NCBI RefSeq assembly: GCF_019710745.1
Contig: NZ_JAHKJW010000014.1
Location: 1 to 64,000 of the forward strand
Length of the DNA stretch: 64,000 bases
Direction of reading: 5' to 3'
Origin: Streptomyces beigongshangae
Lineage (GTDB): Bacteria > Actinomycetota > Actinomycetes > Streptomycetales > Streptomycetaceae
Part shown: one piece after another, positions 56,310 to 64,000 of the stretch
Layout of the letters: the number at the start of each line of letters is the position of its first letter
Position numbering within the stretch: the stretch's first letter is position 1
The notes under the pieces: model-generated
What the model was told of the DNA's origin: nothing
Database searches by the model: none
The model's input: the letters and a program-made list of their open reading frames with translations, nothing else
Translations under genes and position numbers: made by a program

Positions 56310-57114
56310 CGCTGCCGCCGCCCTTGAGCAGCTCGGACAGGTCGATGCCGATGGGCTCGAAACCCCGCTCCCGGAGCTGATCGCTCAGCCGCTGGGCGGC
56401 CTCGGGCAGCACCACGTGCAGGCCGTCGCTGACGGCGTTGAGACCGAAGACCGCGGCTTCCCCGGGCCCGACCGGCACGGCGTCCGGGAACAGCCGGCGC
56501 AGCACCTCCCGGCTGCCCGGGGCGAACGCCTCGGGGTTGTACATGATCTCGTCGCCGTCCAGCACGGTCAGCGCGGTGTCGAGATGGTAGTAGCGCGGGT
56601 CGGTCAGCTCCAGTCCGATGACCGGGCGGCCGAAGAACTCCTGCGCCTCCTGATGGCCCTCGGCGGTGCTGCGGAAGCCGCGGCCGGCCAGTATCCAGCT
56701 GTCGGTGACGAGGAAGTCGCCCTCGCCCTCGTTGATGTGCTCCGGGTCGTGGGTCTCGGTGAAGCCGTGGGACCGGAACCACTCCAGATAGGCCGGGCCC
56801 TCGGCGGCTCGCTCCGCGTTGCGGAACCGGGCGCCGAGGACCTTGCCGTCCACCACGGTGGCGCCGTTGGCCGCGTAGACCATGTCGGGCAGCCCCGGCA
56901 GCGGGTCGATCAGGTCGACGGTGTGGCCGAGTTCGCGGTACAGGGCGTACAGCCGCTCCCACTGGGCGACGGCCAGCTCGGCGTCGACCGGTTTGGCGGG
57001 GTCCATCCAGGGGTTGATGGAGTACGACACCTCGAAGTGGACGGGTCGGCACATGAGGTAACGGCGGGGACGGAAGACGCGCTCGGAGGTGGTGGGCGCG
57101 GTGATGGGCGTCAT
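56278..57114 (-). CDS. Dimethylarginine dimethylaminohydrolase-like (amidinotransferase/deiminase fold) protein
   Basis: A 278-residue pentein-fold protein. Features seen are the early NPWMDPAKPVD, the acidic EGEGDFLV, the catalytic His in YYHLDTALTVLDGD and the C-terminal nucleophile Cys in GGGSVKCCTLEI. Family members hydrolyse methylated arginine or related guanidines to citrulline. The ATG at 57114 has GGAG five bases upstream. It is the most distal gene of the minus-strand operon seen here, which suggests an arginine-derived building block or regulation of arginine derivatives; that is inference. Confidence 0.83.
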   Translation of the reverse strand: MTPITAPTTSERVFRPRRYLMCRPVHFEVSYSINPWMDPAKPVDAELAVAQWERLYALYRELGHTVDLIDPLPGLPDMVYAANGATVVDGKVLGARFRNAERAAEGPAYLEWFRSHGFTETHDPEHINEGEGDFLVTDSWILAGRGFRSTAEGHQEAQEFFGRPVIGLELTDPRYYHLDTALTVLDGDEIMYNPEAFAPGSREVLRRLFPDAVPVGPGEAAVFGLNAVSDGLHVVLPEAAQRLSDQLRERGFEPIGIDLSELLKGGGSVKCCTLEIRG

Positions 57115-57219
57115 GTCGCTCCAGATTCGGGGTGAACAGGACTGACCCGGGGTGCGCGGCACGGTGGTGCCGGGCACCCCGGCGAGAGGGGGAGGGAGCC
57201 GGGGCGCGGCGCTCGCGGG

Positions 57220-57804
57220 TCAGCGAGCCGTGGCCAGCAGCGCCTCCATGTGCGGGAACCGGGACGCGATCGGGTCGCCGGTGAAGGCCTCGTCCCAGTC
57301 GGTCTCGGCGGCGTAGACGTGCAGGGCGGCGAAGTCGGGCGTCTGCCCCATGTCGAACCAGTGCCGTACGCCGGAGGGCGTGCACACCAGGTCGCCCGCC
57401 TCGGCGACCAGCACGTGGACGGTGTCGTCGCCGGCCAGCCGCAGGTAGAAGCCGCACCGGCCCCGGGCGAAGAACCAGACCTCGTCCGAGCCGTGGGTGT
57501 GCTCGTTGAAGTAGCGGTCACGGGAGGCGCGGGCCTCGGCGGCCCACCGCGGGTCGGAGTCGTCCGGCGCCATCCGGACCACCTCGACGTGCCCCAGGCC
57601 GGTCTCGGCGGAGAACCGGTCCGCCTCCGCCCGGTACAGGCCGAGCACGTCGTCGTCGCCGAAGCCGGCCGGCAGCTCCTTGAGGGGCCACCGTTCGAAC
57701 CGGGCGCCGTGCGCCCCGAGCAGGGCCGCGATCCGGTCGGGGTCCTGGGTGCTGAGCAGCGGCTCGGCCTCGCCCGTGGAGGGCAGGACCTGGAGCAGTG
57801 TCAT
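57220..57804 (-). CDS. Acireductone-dioxygenase-like cupin
   Basis: A 194-residue cupin. Metal ligands of the ARD type are present: His-x-His-x4-Glu in NEHTHGSDEVWFF and the last His in TPSGVRHWFDMG. True ARD enzymes (methionine salvage) cleave acireductone with Fe or Ni. Here the protein stands in a biosynthetic-type operon, so it may act on a different enediol. The ATG at 57804 has AAAGG upstream. The 105-base gap to the DDAH-like gene is G-rich with no gene. Confidence 0.82.
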   Translation of the reverse strand: MTLLQVLPSTGEAEPLLSTQDPDRIAALLGAHGARFERWPLKELPAGFGDDDVLGLYRAEADRFSAETGLGHVEVVRMAPDDSDPRWAAEARASRDRYFNEHTHGSDEVWFFARGRCGFYLRLAGDDTVHVLVAEAGDLVCTPSGVRHWFDMGQTPDFAALHVYAAETDWDEAFTGDPIASRFPHMEALLATAR

Positions 57805-57848
57805 GGGAGTCGCCTTTCGGGGGTGCGGACGTACGGCGGACGTCCGGG

Positions 57849-58571
57849 TCAGTGGCCGGGCTCGAAGTGCAGCTGGCTGAGGAAGCAGTCCCGGGGCTGG
57901 TTGACGGCGAAGGTGACGCAGTCCGCGAGGGACTGCGCGGTCAGGGCGTCCTTCGGGGTGCGCGAGGCGCTTTCCCAGGCGGGCGACAGCGGGTCGGTGT
58001 TGTCGAAGTCCGGCGGGAACAGGGAGATGACACGGATGCCCTCCGCGCGCAGCCGCTTGGACAGGATGCCGGTGAACGCGGCCTGGCCGCCCTTGGCCGC
58101 GTAGAACGCCTCGTGGCCCACGCAGCCGGTGTAGTTCGGCGTCGCGGCGGCCGACACCAGGGTGACGATGTCGGGCCGCTGCGAGGCGCGCAGCAGCGGC
58201 AGGAAGTGCTTGACCATCAGGACGGTGCCGCCGGCGGACGCGGTGGTGGCGAGGATGTCGGCGTCGTCCGCGGTGGTCAGGTCCTCGCTCTCCAGCCAGT
58301 TGGCCCCGTTGTTGAGGAGCACGTCGACAGCGCCGGCCTTCTCCCGGACGCCGTCCGCGAAGGCGCGTACGGACGCCGGGTCGGTGATGTCGCAGGCGAA
58401 GGCGTGCACCCGGTCGTGGCCGAGATCACGGATCTCCCGCTCGGTGCGGCGGGCGCCCTCCAGGCTGCGTGCGGAGAGGAACACCTCGGCGCCCTGCCGG
58501 GCGAAGACGATGGCCAGGGTGCGCCCGAAGTCCCGGGCGGCACCGGTGATGACGACGCGGAGGTTCTCCAT
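57849..58571 (-). CDS. SDR-family protein with altered catalytic motif (copy 1)
   Basis: A 240-residue Rossmann SDR closely related to the protein at 62696-63466. The nucleotide motif is TGAARDFG (residues 9-16), where the usual central Gly is Asp14. The conserved NNAG is NNGA. At the active site the sequence is HEAFYAAKGGQ: counting back four from Lys160 gives Phe156, not Tyr, while a Tyr sits one position later. Ser140 is kept. It may be a non-canonical reductase, a cofactor-binding isomerase/dehydratase or a pseudo-enzyme. AAAGG precedes the ATG at 58571. Confidence 0.85.
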   Translation of the reverse strand: MENLRVVITGAARDFGRTLAIVFARQGAEVFLSARSLEGARRTEREIRDLGHDRVHAFACDITDPASVRAFADGVREKAGAVDVLLNNGANWLESEDLTTADDADILATTASAGGTVLMVKHFLPLLRASQRPDIVTLVSAAATPNYTGCVGHEAFYAAKGGQAAFTGILSKRLRAEGIRVISLFPPDFDNTDPLSPAWESASRTPKDALTAQSLADCVTFAVNQPRDCFLSQLHFEPGH

Positions 58572-58650
58572 TGCGGTGATGCCTTTCAGATCGCGAGCGG
58601 TGGTCCGCTCGTGCGGAGGGCGGTCGGCGCGGGGCGGCGGTGGCCCCGGG

Positions 58651-59649
58651 TCAGCCGCGGTGCGGGGAGCTGTCGGGGAGGGCCGCCGGCGCCCGGGGTG
58701 CCCGGTCCGCCGAGGCGGCCCGGCGGACCCCGGCGAGGCTGCCCCAGAGGATGAAACCGGTCAGCAGCAGCACCCCGACCAGGCTGTGCGCGGACTGGTC
58801 GATGCGCGGGTCGAAGAACTGGATGCCGAACGTCAGGATCAGGTTGCTGCCGAACAGCAGGGACACCGTCATCGGCTCGGTGCGGGTGATGCCCACCTGG
58901 AGCAGCAGCAGGGTGCCGGCCACGCCCAGGCCGAGCGCCGCGAACAGGGCGACGTGGGCGGGGGAGTAGGCGGCGGCACTGTCGCGGACCAGGAAGAGCA
59001 CGAGGGTGGAGACGAGCAGCAGCGGGAACCGGCAGGCCATCATCTGCCCCGGCGCCATCCCCGCCTCGCCCAGGCGCTTGGTGTAGAAGGTGTTGCCCGC
59101 CACCGCCGCCGCCGTCACCGCACAGCTCACCACGCCGAGCGCGAACCCGCCGGAGGAGACGGAACCGGTGCCCGAGGAACCCCCGAACGTCATGACGGCG
59201 AGGTAGCCCATGGCGGCCAGCACACCCAGCGAGGACAGCACCTCCGTCCGGGAGGGACGGGACTGCGGACGGAGCCGGCCGCCGATCACGATGGTCAGGA
59301 CCGGCACCATGCCCACGATCAGGGAGTTGGTCACCGCCGGCTCGAACACGCGCAACGCGTAGAGCACCGCCACCCAGCTCAGGGTCGTCGTCACGTTGTA
59401 CGCGAGGACGTCCGGCAGGCAGCGGCGGACGGACTCCAGCAGCGCCCGGTGGTCCCGGCACAGCGCCAGACAGAGCACCTGGGTCACGCAGAAGGCGTTG
59501 AACGCGTAGAACTCGGGGCTGATGTCCTGTACCAGCCGGCCCTCGACCACGGACTTGGCCGCGTTGGCCACGCAGTAGCTGAGCACCAGCAGCGGTCCGG
59601 CGAGCGCGCCGATCCGCCGGGCCCGCCCGGCCGGGTCAGGCGATGTCAT
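58651..59649 (-). CDS. EamA/DMT-family transporter
   Basis: A 332-residue, ten-helix membrane protein with two EamA halves (e.g. LLVLSYCVANAAKSVVEG, AVTNSLIVGMVPVLTIVIGG, LGVAGTLLLLQVGITRTEPMTVSLLFGSNLILTF). Such proteins export amino acids and small metabolites. Its start overlaps the end of the ATP-grasp gene by 14 bases, so the two are translationally coupled; this suggests export of the ligase product. The ATG is at 59649. Confidence 0.87.
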   Translation of the reverse strand: MTSPDPAGRARRIGALAGPLLVLSYCVANAAKSVVEGRLVQDISPEFYAFNAFCVTQVLCLALCRDHRALLESVRRCLPDVLAYNVTTTLSWVAVLYALRVFEPAVTNSLIVGMVPVLTIVIGGRLRPQSRPSRTEVLSSLGVLAAMGYLAVMTFGGSSGTGSVSSGGFALGVVSCAVTAAAVAGNTFYTKRLGEAGMAPGQMMACRFPLLLVSTLVLFLVRDSAAAYSPAHVALFAALGLGVAGTLLLLQVGITRTEPMTVSLLFGSNLILTFGIQFFDPRIDQSAHSLVGVLLLTGFILWGSLAGVRRAASADRAPRAPAALPDSSPHRG

Positions 59650-60910
59650 AGAACCCTTCCCCGTCCAGGTAGCGCACGGTCGCGTAGTCGCGCAGCACCA
59701 CGTCCTGCACCGGGTGCGCCAGGTCGACCAGCATCGGCACGGTGAAATCGGTCACGCTGCGCCGGATCTCCTGGCCCGCGTTCACGGAGACCTTCGCCTC
59801 GTGGAAGCTCTCCAGCGCCTTGACCTCCTCCAGCCTGGGGTAGCCGAGCAGGGTGCCGGAGCGCGGCGCGATCAGCGACATCGAGGAGACGTACTCGCGG
59901 ACGGCGTACGGTTCGCCGGCCCGGGCCCGGAACCGCTCCGGGTCGGTGTAGGCGTCGGCCGTCCAGTCCAGCTGGCTCTCCCCGACCGCCTTGCGCACCA
60001 GCCAGGGCAGGTCGCCGCCGCACAGCCGGGCGCCGGTCTCGATCAGACAGGGCCCGTCGGGGGTCAGCTTCAGCTCGGTGTGCGCGGGACCGTGCCGGAT
60101 GCCGAGGACGTCCAGGACGGAGAACGCGTACCGGGTCAGCTTCTCCTGGAGCGGCCCGTGCCGGTCCAGCAGCCAGGCACCGTCGAGCAGGTCGCGCACG
60201 CCGTTGGCGTTGATGTGGCTGGTCTTCCAGATGTCGCAGACCTGGTGCACGCCGTCGAGGCTGACGGTGTTGACGTAGTACTCGCCGCCGAACAGGTACT
60301 CCTGGGCCAGGACTTCGTCGTTGCGGATGGCGAGCGCGCTGTCGGTGCCGAGCAGGGAGCGGAACGCCGAGCGCAGCTCGTCCGCGTCGTCGCAGAAGAA
60401 CACCCCGTCGTTGCCGGCGCTCTTGACCGGCTTGAGCACCACCCGGGCGGGCCGGCCGTCACCCGCCGCGGCCCGGATCGTGGTGTCGTACCAGGCGAGC
60501 AGGGCGTCCTCGTCGGCGGTGAGGAACTGGCGGGCCGCCCGCAGTCCGGCCTCGCGGACCGTCTCCATCATGCGGTGCTTGTCCCGGCGGGCCGAGCTGA
60601 GCCGTGAGCCGTTGGTCCGCAGACCGCAGGTCTCGCTCAGGGTGTCGGCCAGTTCCACCCCGCTCTCGATGCCGGCTATCAGCGCCACCGGCTCGTGCTC
60701 GGCGACGCGGGCCGCGGTCTTCTCCGGGTCACCGTCGTGGACGATCTCGGCGTCGAAGTCGCCGGGGACGAAGGACGGCGCGTACACCGCGGGCACCACC
60801 GGTGTGCTGCGGATGTGGACGCAGGCGAAGCCGCGTTCCCGGAACAGGGGGGCGAGCCGGCGCCCGGAGGAGTAGGCGTCGACTATGGCGACTCTGCGGC
60901 GTGCTGACAT
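59636..60910 (-). CDS. ATP-grasp carboxylate-amine ligase
   Basis: A 424-residue ligase with a pre-ATP-grasp domain (RRVAIVDAYSSGRRLAPLF), the lysine-binding strand VVLKPVKSAGNDG (Lys160), the adenine loop LAQEYLFGGEYYVNTVSLDG and the catalytic GPAHTELKLTPDGPCLIETGARLCGG (Glu279, Glu291, Arg295). It resembles L-amino-acid ligases that join amino acids or related acids with ATP via acyl phosphate. ATG 60910 (AGGA upstream) is preferred to ATG 60943. It is coupled to the EamA exporter and paired with a degenerate paralogue upstream in the operon. Confidence 0.85.
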   Translation of the reverse strand: MSARRRVAIVDAYSSGRRLAPLFRERGFACVHIRSTPVVPAVYAPSFVPGDFDAEIVHDGDPEKTAARVAEHEPVALIAGIESGVELADTLSETCGLRTNGSRLSSARRDKHRMMETVREAGLRAARQFLTADEDALLAWYDTTIRAAAGDGRPARVVLKPVKSAGNDGVFFCDDADELRSAFRSLLGTDSALAIRNDEVLAQEYLFGGEYYVNTVSLDGVHQVCDIWKTSHINANGVRDLLDGAWLLDRHGPLQEKLTRYAFSVLDVLGIRHGPAHTELKLTPDGPCLIETGARLCGGDLPWLVRKAVGESQLDWTADAYTDPERFRARAGEPYAVREYVSSMSLIAPRSGTLLGYPRLEEVKALESFHEAKVSVNAGQEIRRSVTDFTVPMLVDLAHPVQDVVLRDYATVRYLDGEGFYDIA

Positions 60911-60968
60911 CTGGGCGTTCCTGTCGAATACGTGAAGGGACATGCTCGTCGGACGAGGGGGCGGGAGG

Positions 60969-61919
60969 TCACCGGGTGAGGGGTGGCAGGGCGTCGGCGG
61001 TGACGGAGAAGACGCCCTCCCGGTTGCGTTTCTGGCAGAACTCGACGTCGGCGAGGAGGATGTCCTCGTCCTGGTGCCTCAACAGGATGGCGCCCGCGCC
61101 GCCCTCACCGGTGGTCGGAGCGATCGTCTCGCCCGGAGTTGGCAGGAAGATGTCACCGGCGTAGGAGCGCAACGCCCGGATCTCGTCCAGCCGTTCGAAG
61201 CGGACCAGCCGGCCGCCCTCGCGCGCGATGAAGGCGTAGTCGGCGACGAAGCCCGGCTCACCGGGCCGTGCGGCCAGTGCCCGGGAGCCGTCGGCGAGCA
61301 CGGCCGCCTGGTCGGGCAGGCCGAGCAGGGAGCAGAGGTGCGGCAGGGGGTGGCCCGCGGCCCGGGCCGCGAACTTGACCACCTTCACCGTCCCGCCGGC
61401 GTCCGTGACCACCTCGAACGTGACGGGCCCCGAGGTCAGGCCCACGCCCTTCACCACGGGCGACAGCCGCCGTGCCAGTTCCCGCTGCCGCGGTGAGCCG
61501 GGTGCGAGGTTCACCACGCTGGTCAGCAGCGACCTGGGGCCTTCCTCCAGCGAGAAGCACCGCCAGACGTCGGTGAGGTGGAGCACGCCGTCGAGGACGA
61601 CTCCGTTGACGAAGCACGGTGTGCCGGGCACATGGTCGTGGGCGACGATCCGGCCGCACCGGTCCCACAGCCGCCGGATCTCGGTCTCCGGCGGTGCGGC
61701 ACCGGGCCGGACCAGCACGGCGGAGCCGGTGTCGTCGGAGACCTCCGGCCGCAGGACGACCGTACGGTCCCGGCGGGCCGCCAGGTGGGCGGCCAGCTCC
61801 GCCGGGCCGGTGAGGACACGCAGGTCGAAGGCGAGTTCCGGGTCGGCCGCCGCGACGGCCTCGTGCTGACGCGACTTGCTGGCCCACCGGTTGGCCGCCA
61901 CGGTGCCGGCTTCGGACAC
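60969..61919 (-). CDS. Degenerate ATP-grasp paralogue (probable pseudo-enzyme)
   Basis: A 316-residue protein that aligns by motif with the ATP-grasp ligase next to it: TVVLRPEVSDDTGSAV matches VVLKPVKSAGNDGV, HVPGTPCFVNGVVLDGVLHL matches YLFGGEYYVNTVSLDGVHQV, and GPVTFEVVTDAGGTVKVVKF matches the metal-binding segment. However, the ATP lysine is Arg57, the second metal Glu is replaced by Lys182 (VVKFAAR for LIETGAR), and the pre-ATP-grasp domain is missing. It may be a regulatory or structural partner. The GTG at 61919 has GGAGACGACC upstream. Confidence 0.78.
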   Translation of the reverse strand: MSEAGTVAANRWASKSRQHEAVAAADPELAFDLRVLTGPAELAAHLAARRDRTVVLRPEVSDDTGSAVLVRPGAAPPETEIRRLWDRCGRIVAHDHVPGTPCFVNGVVLDGVLHLTDVWRCFSLEEGPRSLLTSVVNLAPGSPRQRELARRLSPVVKGVGLTSGPVTFEVVTDAGGTVKVVKFAARAAGHPLPHLCSLLGLPDQAAVLADGSRALAARPGEPGFVADYAFIAREGGRLVRFERLDEIRALRSYAGDIFLPTPGETIAPTTGEGGAGAILLRHQDEDILLADVEFCQKRNREGVFSVTADALPPLTR

Positions 61920-61975
61920 GGTCGTCTCCTTCGGGTTGGTCCTCGTGCGGATCGCCTGCCGGGCCGCGGTCGGCC

Positions 61976-62686
61976 CTACGGCGAAGGGACGGTCAGCGAA
62001 GCCCCGTTGGGCTCCTTCGGTGCCTGGTGCAGCAGATAGTCGGCCGCCACCCGGGCCCAGGTGTCCGGGTCCGGGTACTCGGTGTGCTCGTCCGGCAGAC
62101 AGGTGGCGAGCATGGCGGTGTCCACGCCGCCGCCCGGGTCGACGGCGACGGCGGTGACGCCCGGCAGCAGCTCCGCGGCCTCCTGGGCGACGGCCCGGGT
62201 GAAGCCCTCCACGGCGAACTTGCTCGCGGTGTAGGCGGCCAGCCCGCCGCGCGGGTTGCGGCCCCAGCCCGAGGAGACGGCGACGAAGGTGCCGCCGGTC
62301 GCCATGCGGGGCAGGAAGGAGCGGGCCAGGGTGTAGACACCGAGGACGTTGACGTCGAGGGTGGCGCGGAAGTCGGCCGGGCCGACCTCCCACACCGGGG
62401 CCTGGGGACTGATGTACCCGGCGTTGGCGACGACCAGGGCGGGCGCGCCGAGACGCGTCACGGTCTGGTCGGCCCACCGCTCCACGGCGTCGGCGTCGGT
62501 GACGTCGGTGGCGGTGATCAGGTGGCGCTCGCCGAGGTCGGCGCGGAGCCGGTCCAGGGCCTCGCGGTCGCGGCCGCAGCCGGCGACGGGGTGGCCCAGT
62601 GCGGCGAAGCGCCGGGCCAGTGCGGCGCCGAGGCCCCGGCTCACGCCGGAGACCACGACGGGCGCGGAGGTGTCGATGGTTCCCAT
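61976..62686 (-). CDS. Canonical SDR oxidoreductase
   Basis: A 236-residue short-chain dehydrogenase with a normal active site: cofactor loop SGVSRGLG (13-20), NAG (88-90), Ser138/139 and Tyr152-x3-Lys156 (YTASK). It lies ten bases from the altered SDR copy 2 and would supply ordinary ketone/alcohol redox chemistry in the cluster. GAGAGAG precedes the ATG at 62686. Confidence 0.88.
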   Translation of the reverse strand: MGTIDTSAPVVVSGVSRGLGAALARRFAALGHPVAGCGRDREALDRLRADLGERHLITATDVTDADAVERWADQTVTRLGAPALVVANAGYISPQAPVWEVGPADFRATLDVNVLGVYTLARSFLPRMATGGTFVAVSSGWGRNPRGGLAAYTASKFAVEGFTRAVAQEAAELLPGVTAVAVDPGGGVDTAMLATCLPDEHTEYPDPDTWARVAADYLLHQAPKEPNGASLTVPSP

Positions 62687-62695
62687 GGTGCTCTC

Positions 62696-63466
62696 TCAGC
62701 TGGTCTGCTCGAAGTGGAACGCCTTGATGAAGCAGTCCCGTGGCTGGTCGACGGCGAACATGACGCACTCCACGAGGGAGTGGGCGGTGAGCTGGTCACC
62801 CGCCCCGCGGGGTGCCGTGTCCCACTCCGGGCCCAGGGGGTCGGGGTTGCTGAAGTCGGGCGGGTACAGCGAGATGACGCGCACGCCCTGCGGTCGCAGC
62901 TGCGGGGAGAGGAGGTCGGCGAGGCCGGCCTGCCCGTGCTTGGCCGCGTAGAACGCGGCGTGGGCCTGGGTACGGTGGTTGCCGGTGAGCCCGGCCGACG
63001 AGATCAGGTTGACCACGTCGGGCCGGTCGGACTTGAGCAGCAGTGGCAGCAGGTGCTTGGTGACGAGGACGGTGCCGGTCACGGTCGAGGCGACCGTGGC
63101 GGCGATGTCCTCGTCGGCGGCGGAGGCGAGGTCCTCGCCGGGCAGCCAGCTCGCCCCGTTGTTGACCAGCACGTCGATGTGGTCGGTCACCGTGGCGATC
63201 CCGTCGGCGAAGGCGCGTACCGACGCCGGGTCCGCCAGGTCGCAACGCAGGGCGTGCACCTTGTCGAACCCGAGGCCGCGGATCTCGGCGGCGACGTGCT
63301 CGACCGCCGCCAGGTTCCGGGCCGAGAGCAGGACCTCGTCACCGCGCCGGGCGAAGAAGAGGGCGAGTGTCCGGCCGAAGTCCCGGGCGGCTCCGGTGAT
63401 GACCACGCGCCGGGCACGGGGCTCGTGGCCCGCCGGGGCGGCCTGGTTGCCGTTCTGGAGTGTCAT
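62696..63466 (-). CDS. SDR-family protein with altered catalytic motif (copy 2)
   Basis: A 256-residue paralogue of the protein at 57849-58571. It shares VVITGAARDFGRTLA, the LSAR-L--EIR-LG pattern, DPASVRAFADG, NNGA and the end QPRDCF. The active-site stretch is HAAFYAAKHGQ: Lys176 minus four is Phe172. Both copies thus keep the same unusual features, pointing to a conserved different function rather than random decay. I chose the ATG at 63466; a longer frame upstream lacks similarity. The ribosome site is weak. Confidence 0.85.
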   Translation of the reverse strand: MTLQNGNQAAPAGHEPRARRVVITGAARDFGRTLALFFARRGDEVLLSARNLAAVEHVAAEIRGLGFDKVHALRCDLADPASVRAFADGIATVTDHIDVLVNNGASWLPGEDLASAADEDIAATVASTVTGTVLVTKHLLPLLLKSDRPDVVNLISSAGLTGNHRTQAHAAFYAAKHGQAGLADLLSPQLRPQGVRVISLYPPDFSNPDPLGPEWDTAPRGAGDQLTAHSLVECVMFAVDQPRDCFIKAFHFEQTS

Positions 63467-63494
63467 GGTGGGGCTTTCCGTGTTCGCGGTCGGT

Positions 63495-64000
63495 TCAGGG
63501 GTGCACGGGGCTGGGGCCGGCACCCGGCAGACCCTCGTACGTCCCGGCCGAGGTCAGCAAACCGTGGGGGTCCAATCCGGCCGCGACCAGGCAGCTTCGG
63601 GTGTCGGCGCCGTCGAGCACCTGGGCGGGCGGGAAGAACCCGTGCCCGGTGACGAGCACGAAGTCCATGCCGACCGCCCGGGCGGCGAGGAGGTCCTGGC
63701 GCGAGTCGCCGAGCAGGACCGCCTCGCCGGGGGCGGCGCCCACGACCGCGAGCGCCGTGGACAACCGACGTGCCTTCGGTTCCTCGCCGCCGAGCACGGC
63801 CCGGAACTCCCCGGCCAGCCCGTGTCCCTCCAGGACCCGTTCCGCCTCGGCGGTCAGGGTGCCGGTGGCCACGTACAGCGGCAGGCCGCGCGCGGCCAGG
63901 CCGCGCACCAGCCGGTCGGCGCCGGGACACAGCGGAGCCTTGGGGTAGCGCTCGGCGAGCAGCTCGGCGTACGCGCCCGCGTGGAGCTGGTAGAACGTCT
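63495..64000 (-). CDS. HAD-superfamily hydrolase, 5' end outside window
   Basis: The visible 168 residues are the C-terminal part of an HAD phosphatase: motif II in LYVATGTLT (Thr), motif III Lys in GGEEPKARR, and motif IV VLLGDSRQDLLAARAVGM (GDxxxD). A helical cap segment (FYQLHAGAYAELLAERYP) precedes them. The N-terminal DxDxT is beyond the window. It is likely the next gene of the minus-strand cluster operon, 28 bases before SDR copy 2, and would remove a phosphate from an intermediate. Confidence 0.8.
   Translation of the reverse strand, partial: TFYQLHAGAYAELLAERYPKAPLCPGADRLVRGLAARGLPLYVATGTLTAEAERVLEGHGLAGEFRAVLGGEEPKARRLSTALAVVGAAPGEAVLLGDSRQDLLAARAVGMDFVLVTGHGFFPPAQVLDGADTRSCLVAAGLDPHGLLTSAGTYEGLPGAGPSPVHP

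Noticed and set aside
57220-63466. Bacilysin-type cluster
   Set aside because: Cupin, SDRs, ATP-grasp ligase and exporter recall bacilysin genes, but there is no BacA-like prephenate decarboxylase, the cupin is of ARD type and the exporter is EamA rather than MFS.
57220-64000. Methionine salvage operon (ARD plus HAD phosphatase)
   Set aside because: No MtnA, MtnB or nucleosidase gene is present, and the remaining genes do not fit the pathway.

Overview
The window is chromosomal DNA of a Streptomyces-type actinomycete. The GC content is very high, with G or C in most third codon positions. GTG and TTG starts are common and stop/start overlaps such as GTGA and ATGA are frequent. The gene content also fits: actinobacterial RNase P RNA, F420-dependent oxidoreductase, KstR-like TetR regulator, and the Nif3 / zinc-ribbon / histidine-phosphatase neighbourhood. 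No rRNA, tRNA or CRISPR array was seen.

Layout. 1-5.4 kb: end of a secreted Gly-rich protein, a decayed acetyltransferase with an 8-bp tandem repeat, a GH10 xylanase lipoprotein, a secreted protein and an alpha/beta hydrolase. 5.4-13.7 kb: an Rhs/YD-repeat locus read on the minus strand. One intact 1139-residue Rhs protein is followed by three decayed Rhs pieces and ten tiny membrane proteins (27-63 residues). An aldo/keto reductase on the other strand sits inside the array. 13.8-14.3 kb: a lytic-transglycosylase-like secreted protein. 14.6-20.9 kb: an ECF-type vitamin B12 uptake operon (S, fused A1A2, T, and two secreted proteins, one an alpha/alpha-toroid like intrinsic factor) behind a cobalamin riboswitch. 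20.9-24.7 kb: a PP2C phosphatase and a large ATPase/TPR regulator.

24.8-28.5 kb: metallo-hydrolase, aldehyde dehydrogenase, ferredoxin and a KstR-like repressor. 28.7-32 kb: a three-gene glycosyltransferase / methyltransferase / toroid operon. 32.6-36.3 kb: an uncharacterised operon (membrane-anchored protein, VWA lipoprotein, membrane protein). 36.3-43.9 kb: F420 oxidoreductase, membrane protein, amidase, methyltransferase and two MFS exporters. 44-47.3 kb: an operon of MaoC hydratase, Zn alcohol dehydrogenase and Hsd4A-like SDR. KstR-like boxes (TnnAACnnGTTnnA) and a separate 15-bp palindrome (CTGAYRnnnCGTCAG) recur at these scattered loci, which suggests a lipid/steroid-type catabolic regulon.

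47.4-54.3 kb: a small His/Arg-rich peptide, a propeller-like protein, Nif3, zinc-ribbon and phosphatase genes, KDPG aldolase, YaaA and rnpB. 54.6-64 kb: a compact cluster without PKS or NRPS genes. It has two tandem LuxR-type regulators facing a minus-strand operon of a DDAH-like hydrolase, an ARD-like cupin, three SDRs, an EamA exporter, an ATP-grasp ligase, a degenerate ATP-grasp paralogue and an HAD hydrolase. Two SDRs and one ATP-grasp protein have altered active-site motifs. The best candidates for undescribed systems are the Rhs/tiny-membrane-protein array and this ATP-grasp/SDR cluster.
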